Assembly (NCBI RefSeq): GCF_900096895.1
Contig: NZ_FMYO01000004.1
Coordinates: 162,452-226,451 of the forward strand
Source of the DNA: Acinetobacter kookii
GTDB lineage: Bacteria > Pseudomonadota > Gammaproteobacteria > Pseudomonadales > Moraxellaceae
Direction: 5' to 3'
DNA length: 64,000 nucleotides
Both the position numbers and the translations under genes were made by a program. Shown piece by piece: positions 28,145-36,393 of the stretch (the first letter of the stretch is position 1; each line of letters begins with the position of its first letter). Under the pieces are notes generated by a model that worked only from the letters and a program-made list of their open reading frames with translations, was not told the origin of the DNA and did not search any database.

Positions 28145-28508
28145 GATATTTACGAAGAATAGGAATCCCTAGAGAATCATATTGGTCAAATCAGAGTTGA
28201 TATTGCCAAGATCCTCAGAAAATATGAATTATTATGATAAATTTATTTAAATTAGCAACTTATAAAAAAATAAAACATATCAGAAACCCTATCAAACTTA
28301 TGAAAGCTTAGGAATAATAAAACCTGTAGATATGATTTATAACTTAAAATCAAAACTTTCTATTGAAGTTGATGTTTATACTTTCATTCAATCCAATAAA
28401 AAAATTACTCAATATAAAAACCTTGAGGAAATGATCCAAGAAACAGTAGAAATTATTAATAAAATTGAAACATTCCTTTTAGCAAATCATTTAACAATAA
28501 AAGATTAA
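28145..28508 (+). pseudogene. possible 3' remnant of the gene interrupted by the IS
   Basis: Immediately after the IS, protein-like pieces appear in shifting frames: 'ENHIGQIRVDIAKILRKYEL' near 28180 and then, from about 28265, a frame ending at 28508 that reads '...TYESLGIIKPVDMIYNLK' and '...NLEEMIQETVEIINKIET'. A run of seven A around 28264-28270 marks a likely frameshift. Together with the 26417 fragment this looks like one old gene split by the IS and then degraded. Identity unknown. Confidence 0.4.
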
Positions 28509-28737
28509 TTATAGACCTCAATTGAGAAATTTAATAACACCAATGCAGATTCTTAATCCTTACTAATCCAGTTTAAGAGTTGATGTCAATATATTTCCTA
28601 TTAGACATAAGCACTACCCTGCATAATATAAAATACCAAGTTTTGGTGATATTCAAATCATAATATTCTCTATTAAATCAAACAACTATTTAATTAGTTA
28701 GATTAAATATTCTTTATTTTATTTTTAAGGCAATATT

Positions 28738-28923
28738 ATGTTCGGTTCAAAACGCAATTTTCTCGCAATCTTAATGATTCTATCTCCTTTTGTATCTGTC
28801 TCAGCATGGGCAATGCCCATTCTCCACAATCTGGATTTTGCAACAGAATCCACAAATATAAAAACTGAAAATTCCAAAAAAAGTAATGATGAATTCAATA
28901 AAACTGATGTTAAAAAAATCTAA
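28738..28923 (+). CDS. small secreted peptide, 61 aa
   Basis: ATG 28738 follows TAAGG at 8 bases. Residues 1-25 form a signal peptide: basic start MFGSKRN, hydrophobic core and 'SAWA' cleavage site. The mature part of about 36 residues is polar and lysine/asparagine-rich, with no cysteines. No family is recognised. It lies between the IS region and a terminator at 28932. The AT-rich composition is close to that of the surrounding decayed region, so it may be recently acquired or spurious. Confidence 0.45.
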   Translation: MFGSKRNFLAILMILSPFVSVSAWAMPILHNLDFATESTNIKTENSKKSNDEFNKTDVKKI

Positions 28924-28931
28924 ATAAGCAA

Positions 28932-28966
28932 GAGGAAGGTATTTCATATTGTTTGAAATGCCTTCT
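28932..28966 (+). terminator. terminator after the small secreted peptide
   Basis: Stem AAGGTATTTCA / TGAAATGCCTT (one G-T pair) with a six-base loop, about 10 bases after the stop; followed by CTTAGC rather than a long T tract. Confidence 0.6.
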
Positions 28967-28995
28967 TAGCGGCTCACTTAAGGACTTGTGCTTTT

Positions 28996-30072
28996 TCAGG
29001 ATGGTCGGCTAACCCATGTCGCTGTCTTTACTATTTTGCTTCTGATATCGGTATTTGGAATATTCCAATGTTGATTCAATGTGATAAACCGCTTCAAATC
29101 AAGCTGCTCGGTTCTAAGGAAATTCAGCATTTCCGTAGACATATCCAGTTTTCGCGCTAACCATTGCCATTTTAAAATCGGCTGAAGTAATTTTAGTGAA
29201 ATAAAGTGGCGCGGCGCCTTGACCTGCAGATGCTGTGCAATTATCTGAATCAATTCCGGAAAGGAAACTTGCTCTGGATTTGCCACTAGAATTTCCTGCT
29301 GATGCGTACATGGATCTTGGGCAGCATGAATTATAGCCTCAACCAACATCGTCACCGAAACTAATGGTAACGAGTGCTGCCGCGTTCCAGGAATAGCCGT
29401 CATTTTTCCTTGTTTCACTTGCCGGATTAGATGTGCAATCGGTTGATGAGATGGAATCTCTCCGGTTGTTTCATCACCAATAACAGTGGCTGGGTGGATA
29501 ACTGTCCATGGGATATTATGCTGATTGGCATGTTTAATCCAAGTGAAATGCCCTTGTATTTTAGACGCTTCATACGCCCCCAATCTGGCATAGACCTGTG
29601 GCCAATCAGTCTGCCCAATATGCTCGCGATAAATACCCGCTGCCTGTAAGTGCGCATCCAAAGTCAGCATATAGCCTGACAGATGTACTGCCCGTTCTAA
29701 TTGACAATGCCTGCTGACACAGGCCAGCAATCGTTCAAGCCCATTAACATTGACTGCCTTAGCCTGCTGCATCGTTAAGTGCCATGCAAATAAGGCGCTG
29801 GTATTATAAAGATAATTGACCGTTTTGAGCTGCAGCCAGTCCTGCTTAGACAGCCCTAAGTTGGGCAGGGTAATATCGCCCTGAATGAAATTTAACTGTT
29901 GATGTATAATGCCCTGCTGTGTCAGCCATTGCTGAAGCTGTGGAGCTTGCTGATCGAGATTGCGGCATAAGGCAAATACCTGAACATTATCTCTAAGCAG
30001 GCGTGCTATGAGAAATTTACCGATAAAGCCTGTTGCGCCTACTACGAGGGCTGTCTGATTTGAAATGTGCAT
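28996..30072 (-). CDS. NAD(P)-binding SDR/epimerase-type protein (thioester-reductase-like)
   Basis: About 358 residues of an extended SDR. The cofactor motif 'ALVVGATGFIGKFLIARLL' is at the N-terminus; the YxxxK-like region is 'LGAYEASKIQGHF', followed by 'IPWTVIHPATVIG'. It resembles the reductase domain of carboxylic-acid and thioester reductases and male-sterility-type proteins, though it is shorter and has no carrier domain. The start is uncertain: a longer frame begins with a TTG that is the -35 box of its own promoter (30135), so ATG 30072 is chosen. It is divergent from a MerR gene that probably controls it. Confidence 0.75.
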   Translation of the reverse strand: MHISNQTALVVGATGFIGKFLIARLLRDNVQVFALCRNLDQQAPQLQQWLTQQGIIHQQLNFIQGDITLPNLGLSKQDWLQLKTVNYLYNTSALFAWHLTMQQAKAVNVNGLERLLACVSRHCQLERAVHLSGYMLTLDAHLQAAGIYREHIGQTDWPQVYARLGAYEASKIQGHFTWIKHANQHNIPWTVIHPATVIGDETTGEIPSHQPIAHLIRQVKQGKMTAIPGTRQHSLPLVSVTMLVEAIIHAAQDPCTHQQEILVANPEQVSFPELIQIIAQHLQVKAPRHFISLKLLQPILKWQWLARKLDMSTEMLNFLRTEQLDLKRFITLNQHWNIPNTDIRSKIVKTATWVSRPS

Positions 30073-30104
30073 AAATGTGTAATCAGTCGAATTGTTCATA
30101 CTTA

Positions 30105-30135
30105 AGCTAAAGTATGGAGTACACTCTATGGTCAA
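30105..30135 (-). promoter_or_regulatory. MerR-type long-spacer promoter
   Basis: On the minus strand, -35 TTGACC (30135-30130), a 19-base spacer and -10 TTAGCT (30110-30105). The spacer contains the near-palindrome GAGTGTACTC, the hallmark of sites at which MerR-family activators distort DNA. It drives the SDR gene and lies between the two divergent genes. Confidence 0.65.
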
Positions 30136-30173
30136 GCAGTTTTTAAAAAATTAATCCTAAAGGGACTTTACAC

Positions 30174-30554
30174 ATGCTGATTGGTGAATTATCACAACAG
30201 ATGAATATGAGCCGGGATACCATCCGTTTTTATGAAAAAATGCAGCTGATCCACCCTCTGGTTCGCAATAACGGCTATAAGGATTATCCTGAACAAACGC
30301 TGCAGCAGCTGCAGCTAATACAGGTTGCGAAAAATCTGGGATTTACTCTTGCTGAGATTAGGCAGATTATCCATTTGGCGAATGAAAGTGAAATTCCTGC
30401 CGAACAGTTTCAAGCAATTCTGCAGGATAAGCTCAATACAGTTCGGGAGAAGATTGAGCAATTGCAGCAGATGCAGACGATGCTGGAAAACCTGATGGAG
30501 AGAGAACCTTGCCCATTCAAAAAAGGCTGTGATGTGATTTACGATTCACTTTGA
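30174..30554 (+). CDS. MerR-family transcriptional regulator
   Basis: 126 residues. The helix-turn-helix and wing are at the N-terminus: 'MLIGELSQQMNMSRDTIRFY' and 'GYKDYPEQTLQQLQLIQVAK'. A dimerisation helix follows, and the C-terminus has two cysteines in 'REPCPFKKGCDVIY', which could be an effector or metal site. The divergent SDR gene with its 19-base-spacer promoter is the likely target. CadR/SoxR-type sensing is possible, but the ligand is unknown. AAAGGG is placed before ATG. Confidence 0.88.
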   Translation: MLIGELSQQMNMSRDTIRFYEKMQLIHPLVRNNGYKDYPEQTLQQLQLIQVAKNLGFTLAEIRQIIHLANESEIPAEQFQAILQDKLNTVREKIEQLQQMQTMLENLMEREPCPFKKGCDVIYDSL

Positions 30555-30639
30555 TGATTGATTAAAAAATCATTTATAAAAGAACGGCTGTGTTTCACAA
30601 ATCTATCGCTAAGGGCTTATTCAGCAATATAATTCTCAA

Positions 30640-30935
30640 ATGAATAAGCCTACGCCTAAAATCTTTCGTACCTCTAACTGGCAAATGTACAATCAATCTC
30701 TGATGAATCGAGGAAATCTCTCGATCTGGTTTGATGCCAATACTCAATGGTAGGTACAAGTAAAAGATAAACACGGACAAAATCAAACCTATTCCGATGC
30801 GGGTAGGCTATTTAAGGCTGTCTTATAATTAAGTCTCTATTTCGACTCTCTTTACGAATGGTCACTTCACTGGCTCTGTTCAGAGCCTCATTAAACTTTA
30901 TTGATTAGATTGGACAGCACCAGACTACACGACCA
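30640..30935 (+). pseudogene. IS5-family transposase relic
   Basis: Reads MNKPTPKIFRTSNWQMYNQS then 'LMNRGNLSIWFDANTQW', the conserved start of IS5-type transposases, interrupted by TAG at 30751. After frame changes the homologous pieces 'KSLFRLSLRMVT' and 'DWTAPDYTT' follow near 30833-30935. At least two frameshifts and one stop are present, so it is dead. It abuts a phage integrase fragment on the opposite strand, suggesting the IS once cut that gene. Confidence 0.7.
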
Positions 30936-31123
30936 AAAAATGGATATGCTGGCTTAATTCCCTGCTCAAGATTAGCCTTACCTGTTTTAAGTTCTAGTCG
31001 CTTGATTGATGCCCAGTGCTCACATTCTTTTGCTGTATTTCTGGTTACTGAGTATCGTTTGTTTTCAGAAGTGAACGTGATACGCCAACCTGCCCCACAT
31101 TGTATGGGTTTTGGAAGTTTCAT
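30936..31123 (-). pseudogene. phage-type tyrosine integrase fragment (N-terminus only)
   Basis: About 60 residues of the N-terminal arm and start of the core-binding region of a phage-type integrase: 'MKLPKPIQCGAGWRITFTSE' followed by 'CEHWASIKRLELKT' and 'GIKPAYPFF'. The frame is cut where the IS5 relic begins. No catalytic domain remains. It marks a lost prophage or integrative element; a matching att site or other phage genes were not found nearby. Confidence 0.6.
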
Positions 31124-31387
31124 TTTTTGGTGCAGATTGGCTTTTATTCTATAGATAATATAGTCAAAGGAAATACAGGGAATTTCGTGCAGATAAAAAC
31201 CAGGTTTTATGACTTTTAATTTTTACTCACCATAATAACACATTGTTTTTAAATGATTATTTTTAAAATAATTTTAACATCCGATGCTGAATTCTTTAGA
31301 TACAACATAAAATCATTGTATACTACCCTTTTCTTATGAAGTTTGGATGCATCAATATTGGATTGGGCATTCTTCAAGTGAATTTCG

Positions 31388-31756
31388 ATGAGTACCTTAT
31401 TACTAATTACCTCCGCTCCGACCTCGATCTATGCCTGGCATTCCTTGGGTCTGGCTCAGGCCTTGCACGCTAAAAACCGGGCATTTCGCGTGTTTTTTTA
31501 TCAGGACGGTGTCGCTGTAGCGAATGCCTTGCAATGGGTTCCAGACGATCAGCGTAACCTGACTGAAGAATGGCAAAAACTGGCAATTCGCTTACCGGTA
31601 TGTGTGAGTGCTGCTTTGGCGCGTGGCATTAGCGATGAGGAAAATGCCAAACGACATCAAATTAGCCAACACAATCTTGCGCAAGGCTTTGAACTGGTTG
31701 GTCTGGGTGAACTTGCCGATGCAGTGCAATCCACACAACGTCTGATTCAATTCTAA
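31388..31756 (+). CDS. tusD: sulfurtransferase TusD homologue
   Basis: 122-residue DsrE-fold protein. The active cysteine is Cys72 in 'LPVCVSAALARGI', the position of TusD Cys78 in E. coli. TusD receives sulfur from TusA and passes it to TusE for 2-thiouridine formation at the wobble base of tRNA with MnmA. It is followed by tusC, tusB and tusE in the standard order. A second frame-compatible GTG lies just upstream; ATG 31388 is more likely. Confidence 0.92.
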   Translation: MSTLLLITSAPTSIYAWHSLGLAQALHAKNRAFRVFFYQDGVAVANALQWVPDDQRNLTEEWQKLAIRLPVCVSAALARGISDEENAKRHQISQHNLAQGFELVGLGELADAVQSTQRLIQF

Positions 31757-31798
31757 GACGATATTTTTGGTATTTGTGGCTTTTAAAAGGTAAATTGT

Positions 31799-32149
31799 GT
31801 GAAATCTGTACTCGTTATTCTGACCCAAGCCAATCTGGCCAACTTGCAGGTGCATGAAAGCCTGTCTGCCACCATGGTACTGGCAACTTTTGGTTGTGAA
31901 GTAAAAGTTTTACTTCAAGATGCCGCCTTAAGTTTACTCAATGCCGAACTGCAATTCGAGCAGCTTAAACATGCCTTTAAAGTGGCATCCAACATGGTCG
32001 ATAGCTTTGAATTTTATGACCTTAGCCCGATTTTGGTCGAAAACAGACATCAACATTCACACTTTGTAGCCAATGCTCAACAGGAGATTGAATTTGTTGA
32101 GTTAAATCCTGATTTCATTCAAAGTTTTGATTTTGTGCTGTACTGGTAA
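31799..32149 (+). CDS. tusC: sulfurtransferase subunit TusC homologue
   Basis: 116-residue DsrE/DsrF-like subunit of the TusBCD complex. It starts with GTG at 31799, supported by AAAGG eight bases before it; the product begins VKSVLVILTQANLANLQVHE (first residue is Met in practice). It has 'CEVKVLLQDAALSLLN' in the middle. The gap after tusD is 42 bases, so co-transcription is likely. No conserved catalytic cysteine is needed in TusC. Confidence 0.88.
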   Translation: MKSVLVILTQANLANLQVHESLSATMVLATFGCEVKVLLQDAALSLLNAELQFEQLKHAFKVASNMVDSFEFYDLSPILVENRHQHSHFVANAQQEIEFVELNPDFIQSFDFVLYW

Positions 32150-32169
32150 AGTTGAAGAGTTAACTGATT

Positions 32170-32454
32170 ATGTCGAATAAAAGCTTATATTTGGTGCAAA
32201 GTACTTTTTCAGCGACCCCGAATGTTTTGAGCAAATTGCAACAGCTTTACAGCCCTGAAGATACGGTTGTGATGATGGGTGAATCGGTCTTGCAACTACA
32301 GCATCCTTTTCTGCAAGCATTGAACAAGGTCTATGTACTGGACACCGATGCGGAAATTCTGGCAGGACAAACCACCGAAAATTTAAAGCTGATTTCTTAT
32401 GCAGAATTTGCAGATCTCTGCCTGGACCATAGCCGCTGTATTCGCTTGAACTAA
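32170..32454 (+). CDS. tusB: sulfurtransferase subunit TusB homologue
   Basis: 94-residue DsrH-like subunit, starting MSNKSLYLVQSTFSATPNVL. It has the 'EDTVVMMGESVLQL' strand-turn typical of the fold. Together with TusC and TusD it forms the hexameric sulfur-relay complex that docks TusE. Position between tusC and tusE in a tight cluster (20 bases after tusC) is the strongest support because TusB sequences are poorly conserved. Confidence 0.85.
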   Translation: MSNKSLYLVQSTFSATPNVLSKLQQLYSPEDTVVMMGESVLQLQHPFLQALNKVYVLDTDAEILAGQTTENLKLISYAEFADLCLDHSRCIRLN

Positions 32455-32467
32455 TTTGAGATTAATG

Positions 32468-32779
32468 ATGAATTTAGAACTCGATCAAGATGGTCACCTC
32501 GTCGATTACACCATTTGGAATGAAGCAGTGGCTCAAGAATTAGCCAATACGCTGGAGCTGCAACTTACAGCGTGGCATTTTGAGATTTTACATGCCGTAC
32601 GCCAGTTTTACCAACAGTTTGGGCATTCACCGGCAACACGCCCGCTGATCAAGTTCCTGATGAAAACTGTTAGTGCCGAGATTAATAATGCCGTCTTGCA
32701 AGAGCAATTTAATACCGGTCTGGTGGCACGCCATTTAAGCCGTCTGGCCGGTATTCCAAAACCGCCGAATTGCCTATAA
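32468..32779 (+). CDS. tusE: sulfur carrier TusE (DsrC family)
   Basis: 103-residue DsrC-family protein. The C-terminal arm ends 'GIPKPPNCL', with the penultimate cysteine that carries persulfide sulfur. The middle contains 'HSPATRPLIKFLMK', the conserved family segment. It accepts sulfur from TusD and delivers it to MnmA for tRNA thiolation. The ATG at 32465 or 32468 is used; GAG is placed just before. It ends the tusDCBE set. Confidence 0.92.
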   Translation: MNLELDQDGHLVDYTIWNEAVAQELANTLELQLTAWHFEILHAVRQFYQQFGHSPATRPLIKFLMKTVSAEINNAVLQEQFNTGLVARHLSRLAGIPKPPNCL

Positions 32780-32796
32780 ATTCTGAAGCTCAAGAT

Positions 32797-33279
32797 TCAG
32801 GACGATATTTTGTGCCGTTCCAGATAGTCGTAATAATCTTGCGTCAATTCGGCTTTAACCTGCTTGGCATGTAGGGTTTCATGGCATTCGGAACACACCA
32901 GTCGCGGGGTAATTTTATGACCACAGCTTTTATGCATATATTGCATGGGCTGTCCTAAACCTTCATTCATCCACTGATCTGCCCAATGCGCCATAGACAT
33001 TAAAATTGGATAAAGTGCTAGACCTTTTTCAGTAAGATGATATTCGTAGCGTTCTTGACGCTCCACATAAGGCATTTTTTTCAATATGCCATGTTCGACC
33101 AGACGCTTTAAACGTTCTGACAATACATGCCGGGTGATGCCTAAATTCTGTTGAAAGGATTCAAAACGGCGCGTGCCCAAAAAGGCATTGCGCAAAATCA
33201 ATAATGTCCAGCGATCACCAATCACCGATAAGGTTCTGGCAATTGAACATGGTTGCGTTCCAATCTCATCCCATTTCAT
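32797..33279 (-). CDS. HxlR-type winged-helix regulator with C-terminal cysteine cluster
   Basis: 160 residues. The HxlR wHTH motif covers about residues 10-95: 'CSIARTLSVIGDRWTLLILR' and 'LSERLKRLVEHGILKK'. The C-terminal extension contains 'CGHKITPRLVCSECHETLHA', with three cysteines and two histidines that could bind zinc. A cysteine also lies at the N-terminus (Cys12), the sensing position in some HxlR-type proteins. It is convergent with tusE and has no obvious target beside it. Confidence 0.85.
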   Translation of the reverse strand: MKWDEIGTQPCSIARTLSVIGDRWTLLILRNAFLGTRRFESFQQNLGITRHVLSERLKRLVEHGILKKMPYVERQERYEYHLTEKGLALYPILMSMAHWADQWMNEGLGQPMQYMHKSCGHKITPRLVCSECHETLHAKQVKAELTQDYYDYLERHKISS

Positions 33280-33450
33280 AAAAAATCATCAACAAAAGTT
33301 AGCTCAGAAAAGTTACCGTATTCCTGTGAAGATGAAAAGACATGTAATCTGAATCTGTATAAAGTTTAGTTCAAATTTCCAGATTTAACCTGTAGCCAGA
33401 GCATATTTTTAGTGCCCTTTCCTTACCAAACATCTTGTTTAAAATATTGT

Positions 33451-34350
33451 TTAAAAATGAATTTCATCCTGATTTTCCTCAATAATTTTTAACCATGCTC
33501 GCGTGGCTGGATTCATGGCAACAGTGGTATTCCAGGCCATGCTCAGCGTCCAGTTCAGATGAGGGCTTTCCAGCAGGCTGATGTTATATTTTTTCTGATC
33601 CAGCTGTTCACAATAAATTTTGGGTAATAAAGCAATCCCGACATCCGATTCGACCATTTTGGCAATAAAGTCCCATTGGCTACTTTTGCAGACCACATGC
33701 GGTTCAAAACCGGCGTAATTCGCTGCCTGAATAATCACATTGTTTAAACTGAAGGAATCATCATAAAGTAAAAAAGACTCTTCTTTTAATTCAATCAATT
33801 TTACGGTTTGTCGGCTCTTCCACTGGGTTTCTTTTCGAGAAAGCAGACATAAGGGCGAATCCATAATCGGGATACCGCTCAGCACAGGTTTTAAATGCCC
33901 CAGTAAAATGCCCACATCGACTTTTTTCGCCAAAATGGCCTCTTCAATTGCAGCGGCACCGACTTCCAGAAAACTTAATTCGATATGTGGATATTGCTTG
34001 TGAAACTTGGCAATTAAACTACTCAGTAAAACTGAACCTAATGGCGGTAAACCCAAGGTCAATTTGCCCTGTTTGAGCTGGCGGATTTTAGCCACCGTTT
34101 CAAAAATACGCTGTTGCTGTTCCAGTATGCCCAAAGCATGCTGGTACACCTGTTCACCGGTATAGGTTAAGGCAACCTCACGCTTACGCCCGGCATCTCC
34201 CTTATGAAATAAAGCCACCCCAATTTCCTGTTCCAGGTGATGTATGGCCTTACTGATGGTGGGTTGGGTCAGGCACATCTCCTCAGCAGTTCGGGTAAAA
34301 CTTTGCAATTGCACAATTTTAACGAACATGGTCAGACTCTTGATATCCAC
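33451..34350 (-). CDS. LysR-family regulator, CidR-like
   Basis: 299-residue LysR protein with helix-turn-helix 'SFTRTAEEMCLTQPTISKAI' near the N-terminus and an effector domain containing 'GLPPLGSVLLSSLIAKFHKQ'. It is divergent from the CidA/LrgA- and CidB/LrgB-like genes with about 95 bases between starts. In Bacillales CidR controls cidAB in response to acetate or pyruvate-overflow metabolism. The same arrangement here suggests the same role; effector identity is inference. Confidence 0.88.
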   Translation of the reverse strand: MDIKSLTMFVKIVQLQSFTRTAEEMCLTQPTISKAIHHLEQEIGVALFHKGDAGRKREVALTYTGEQVYQHALGILEQQQRIFETVAKIRQLKQGKLTLGLPPLGSVLLSSLIAKFHKQYPHIELSFLEVGAAAIEEAILAKKVDVGILLGHLKPVLSGIPIMDSPLCLLSRKETQWKSRQTVKLIELKEESFLLYDDSFSLNNVIIQAANYAGFEPHVVCKSSQWDFIAKMVESDVGIALLPKIYCEQLDQKKYNISLLESPHLNWTLSMAWNTTVAMNPATRAWLKIIEENQDEIHF

Positions 34351-34446
34351 CTATCATTCCATTTAAGCATAATCTTTTTTTTATTATTCATAATATGAGC
34401 ACAGGGTCAAATTTAAAATAACTTCAAGTTTTTATATTTGCTGATT

Positions 34447-34881
34447 ATGTCTACTTCCTCACGATCTTCTAAACCAATTTATATTGCCCAGGTTGTGCTA
34501 CAGCTTAGCCTGCTGATCCTCATCTGGTGGCTTTCCTCACTCATTCAACAAGCGCTTGATTTACCGGTTTCTGCTGGGGTTATTGGCCTGTTACTGGTGT
34601 TCATGGCTTTGCTGAGCGGCCTGTTTAAACTGCAATGGATTAAAACCGGTTCAGATTTTATTCTCGGTGAACTGGTGCTGTTATTTATTCCCTGTGTGGT
34701 TGGCATCATTAAATATAAAGACCTGCTTTTAACTCAAGGCTGGCAACTGATTTTATCGGTGGTCATCGGCACTTTCTGCGTGATGCTGGCTACCGCCTAT
34801 AGCGTATATTTCGGCTTTAAACTGGAAGACCGTTTAAAGCATAAATCACAATCCCGACACCTGTTAGAACAGGGGAAATAA
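34447..34881 (+). CDS. cidA: CidA/LrgA family membrane protein (holin-like)
   Basis: 144 residues with four hydrophobic segments. Family motif 'VSAGVIGLLLVFMALLSG' is followed by 'LFIPCVVGIIKY' in the third helix. CidA-type proteins affect cell lysis and, in recent work, pyruvate or metabolite transport. ATG 34447 is used; an in-frame TTG at 34438 is possible. One base separates it from cidB, so it forms one operon with it. It is divergent from the LysR gene. Confidence 0.88.
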   Translation: MSTSSRSSKPIYIAQVVLQLSLLILIWWLSSLIQQALDLPVSAGVIGLLLVFMALLSGLFKLQWIKTGSDFILGELVLLFIPCVVGIIKYKDLLLTQGWQLILSVVIGTFCVMLATAYSVYFGFKLEDRLKHKSQSRHLLEQGK

Positions 34882-34882
34882 C

Positions 34883-35575
34883 ATGAACCTGACTGCGTTT
34901 ATATGTTTTATCGGGACACTCATCTGTTATGTACTGGCTAAAAAACTGCATAAAAAATATCCCTATATGCTATTAGCACCGGGTATTTTTGTGCCCTTTA
35001 TCCTGATGATATTGATGCTGGCCTTCAATATTTCCTACGACACCTATATGCTGGAAAATCAGTGGCTGATCTGGATGTTGGGACCTGCGACCATTGCCTT
35101 TGCCATTCCGATTTATGAATATCGTCAAGTGATTAAGGCACATGCATTGTCAATTGGTTTAGGCATTGTGGTGGGCATGATTGTCGGGGTGATCAGCGCA
35201 TTTTATCTGGCAAGAGTATTTCATTTTGACCAGGCCACGTCTTACAGTTTAATGGCCCGTTCCATTTCGACGCCCTTTGCCATGGAACTTACTTCCCATA
35301 TAGGCGGTTCGGTTGAACTGGTGATTTTATTTACCATGATTACCGGAATTGCCGGCGTAGCCATGGGCGATCTGCTTCTACTGGCACTTAAACTCAATTC
35401 ACGTTTTGCTCAGGGTGCATCTTTTGGTAATGCAGCGCATGGGTTTGGGACCAGTAAAGCGTTTATGCGTCATCGTGAGGAAGGCGTGGTCGCATGCTTG
35501 ACCATGGTTCTTTCAGGCGTGTTTATGGTGCTGCTTGGACCCGCAATTGTTTCCATGGTCGTCACTTATTTATAA
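34883..35575 (+). CDS. cidB: CidB/LrgB family membrane protein
   Basis: 230 residues with about six or seven helices. The LrgB family motif region is 'ARSISTPFAMELTSHIGGS', followed by 'LFTMITGIAGVAMG' and 'GNAAHGFGTSKAFM', both typical of the family. It is the partner of CidA in an LrgAB/CidAB-type membrane complex. It begins two bases after the CidA stop. Role in lysis or in pyruvate uptake is known for other species and is not shown here. Confidence 0.9.
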   Translation: MNLTAFICFIGTLICYVLAKKLHKKYPYMLLAPGIFVPFILMILMLAFNISYDTYMLENQWLIWMLGPATIAFAIPIYEYRQVIKAHALSIGLGIVVGMIVGVISAFYLARVFHFDQATSYSLMARSISTPFAMELTSHIGGSVELVILFTMITGIAGVAMGDLLLLALKLNSRFAQGASFGNAAHGFGTSKAFMRHREEGVVACLTMVLSGVFMVLLGPAIVSMVVTYL

Positions 35576-35643
35576 ATGACAATGCCCATGATACGGAAGT
35601 GATGCTGTCGAGATGATCAGGCTGCTCACTTCCCATTTTCAAA

Positions 35644-36393
35644 TCATGTGAGGGTTAAATAAAAACTCGCTACAACGAAGCCCAAAAAACTCACCGCCTC
35701 GCAAATTTCAATACTTGCCCCTACCGTATCACCGGTAATACCACCAATACGCTGGATAAATTTGTGTCTTAAATACAGCAGGCTAGCTGTCATCACTATG
35801 GCACTCATGATGCCAGCCCATCCCCAATATACCGATGCAAGCAAACTTAATGCACATACAATAAGGGCGGCAGTTTTCGGAATACATTCTGCAATTGCAG
35901 ACCCTAAACCTTTTTCGCGCACATAATGGGTGGTTAAAAATAAAAATAACGGCGCTAAACGACCCAATAGCGGAAATAAAATCAGGGCTGAATATAAGTG
36001 CTGCTGCAATAATATATACAGCGCAGACCATTTCAGCAGGCACAGAATAATCAAGCTGAGCACGCCAATAGGGCCACAGCTCGGATCTTTCATGATGGCC
36101 AAGGTACGTTCAGGATCACCAAATCCCCCCACCCAGGCATCGGCAGTATCGGCCAGACCATCCAGATGCAAGCCACCTGTCAGCCAGATCCACGCCACTA
36201 AAATTACACTGCTTAATAAAATGATGGGCAGAGCATGTAAAAGATTTGCAAGTGCAAACAAGATGAATCCAATGAGTAAACCGACCACTGGATAAAACAG
36301 CAATGATTGACCATTTTGCTGTTTAGTTGGCATCTGTTTTAATTGAACCGGAAATGTGGTTAAGAATTGCAGCGCAATAAAAAATGGTGTCAT
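35644..36393 (-). CDS. cobS: adenosylcobinamide-GDP ribazoletransferase
   Basis: Membrane enzyme that joins adenosylcobinamide-GDP to alpha-ribazole in the last step of cobalamin nucleotide-loop assembly. 249 residues with several helices and the signature 'GGLHLDGLADTADAW', the acidic metal site, followed by 'ERTLAIMKDPSCGPIGVL'. It overlaps the cobC-like gene by 4 bases (ATGA), so translation is coupled. Last gene of the operon 2H-cobU-cobT-cobC-cobS. Confidence 0.93.
   Translation of the reverse strand: MTPFFIALQFLTTFPVQLKQMPTKQQNGQSLLFYPVVGLLIGFILFALANLLHALPIILLSSVILVAWIWLTGGLHLDGLADTADAWVGGFGDPERTLAIMKDPSCGPIGVLSLIILCLLKWSALYILLQQHLYSALILFPLLGRLAPLFLFLTTHYVREKGLGSAIAECIPKTAALIVCALSLLASVYWGWAGIMSAIVMTASLLYLRHKFIQRIGGITGDTVGASIEICEAVSFLGFVVASFYLTLT

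Noticed and set aside
30073..30135. Extension of the SDR gene to a TTG start at 30135
   Set aside because: The TTG is the -35 element of a MerR-type promoter and lies upstream of the expected transcription start.
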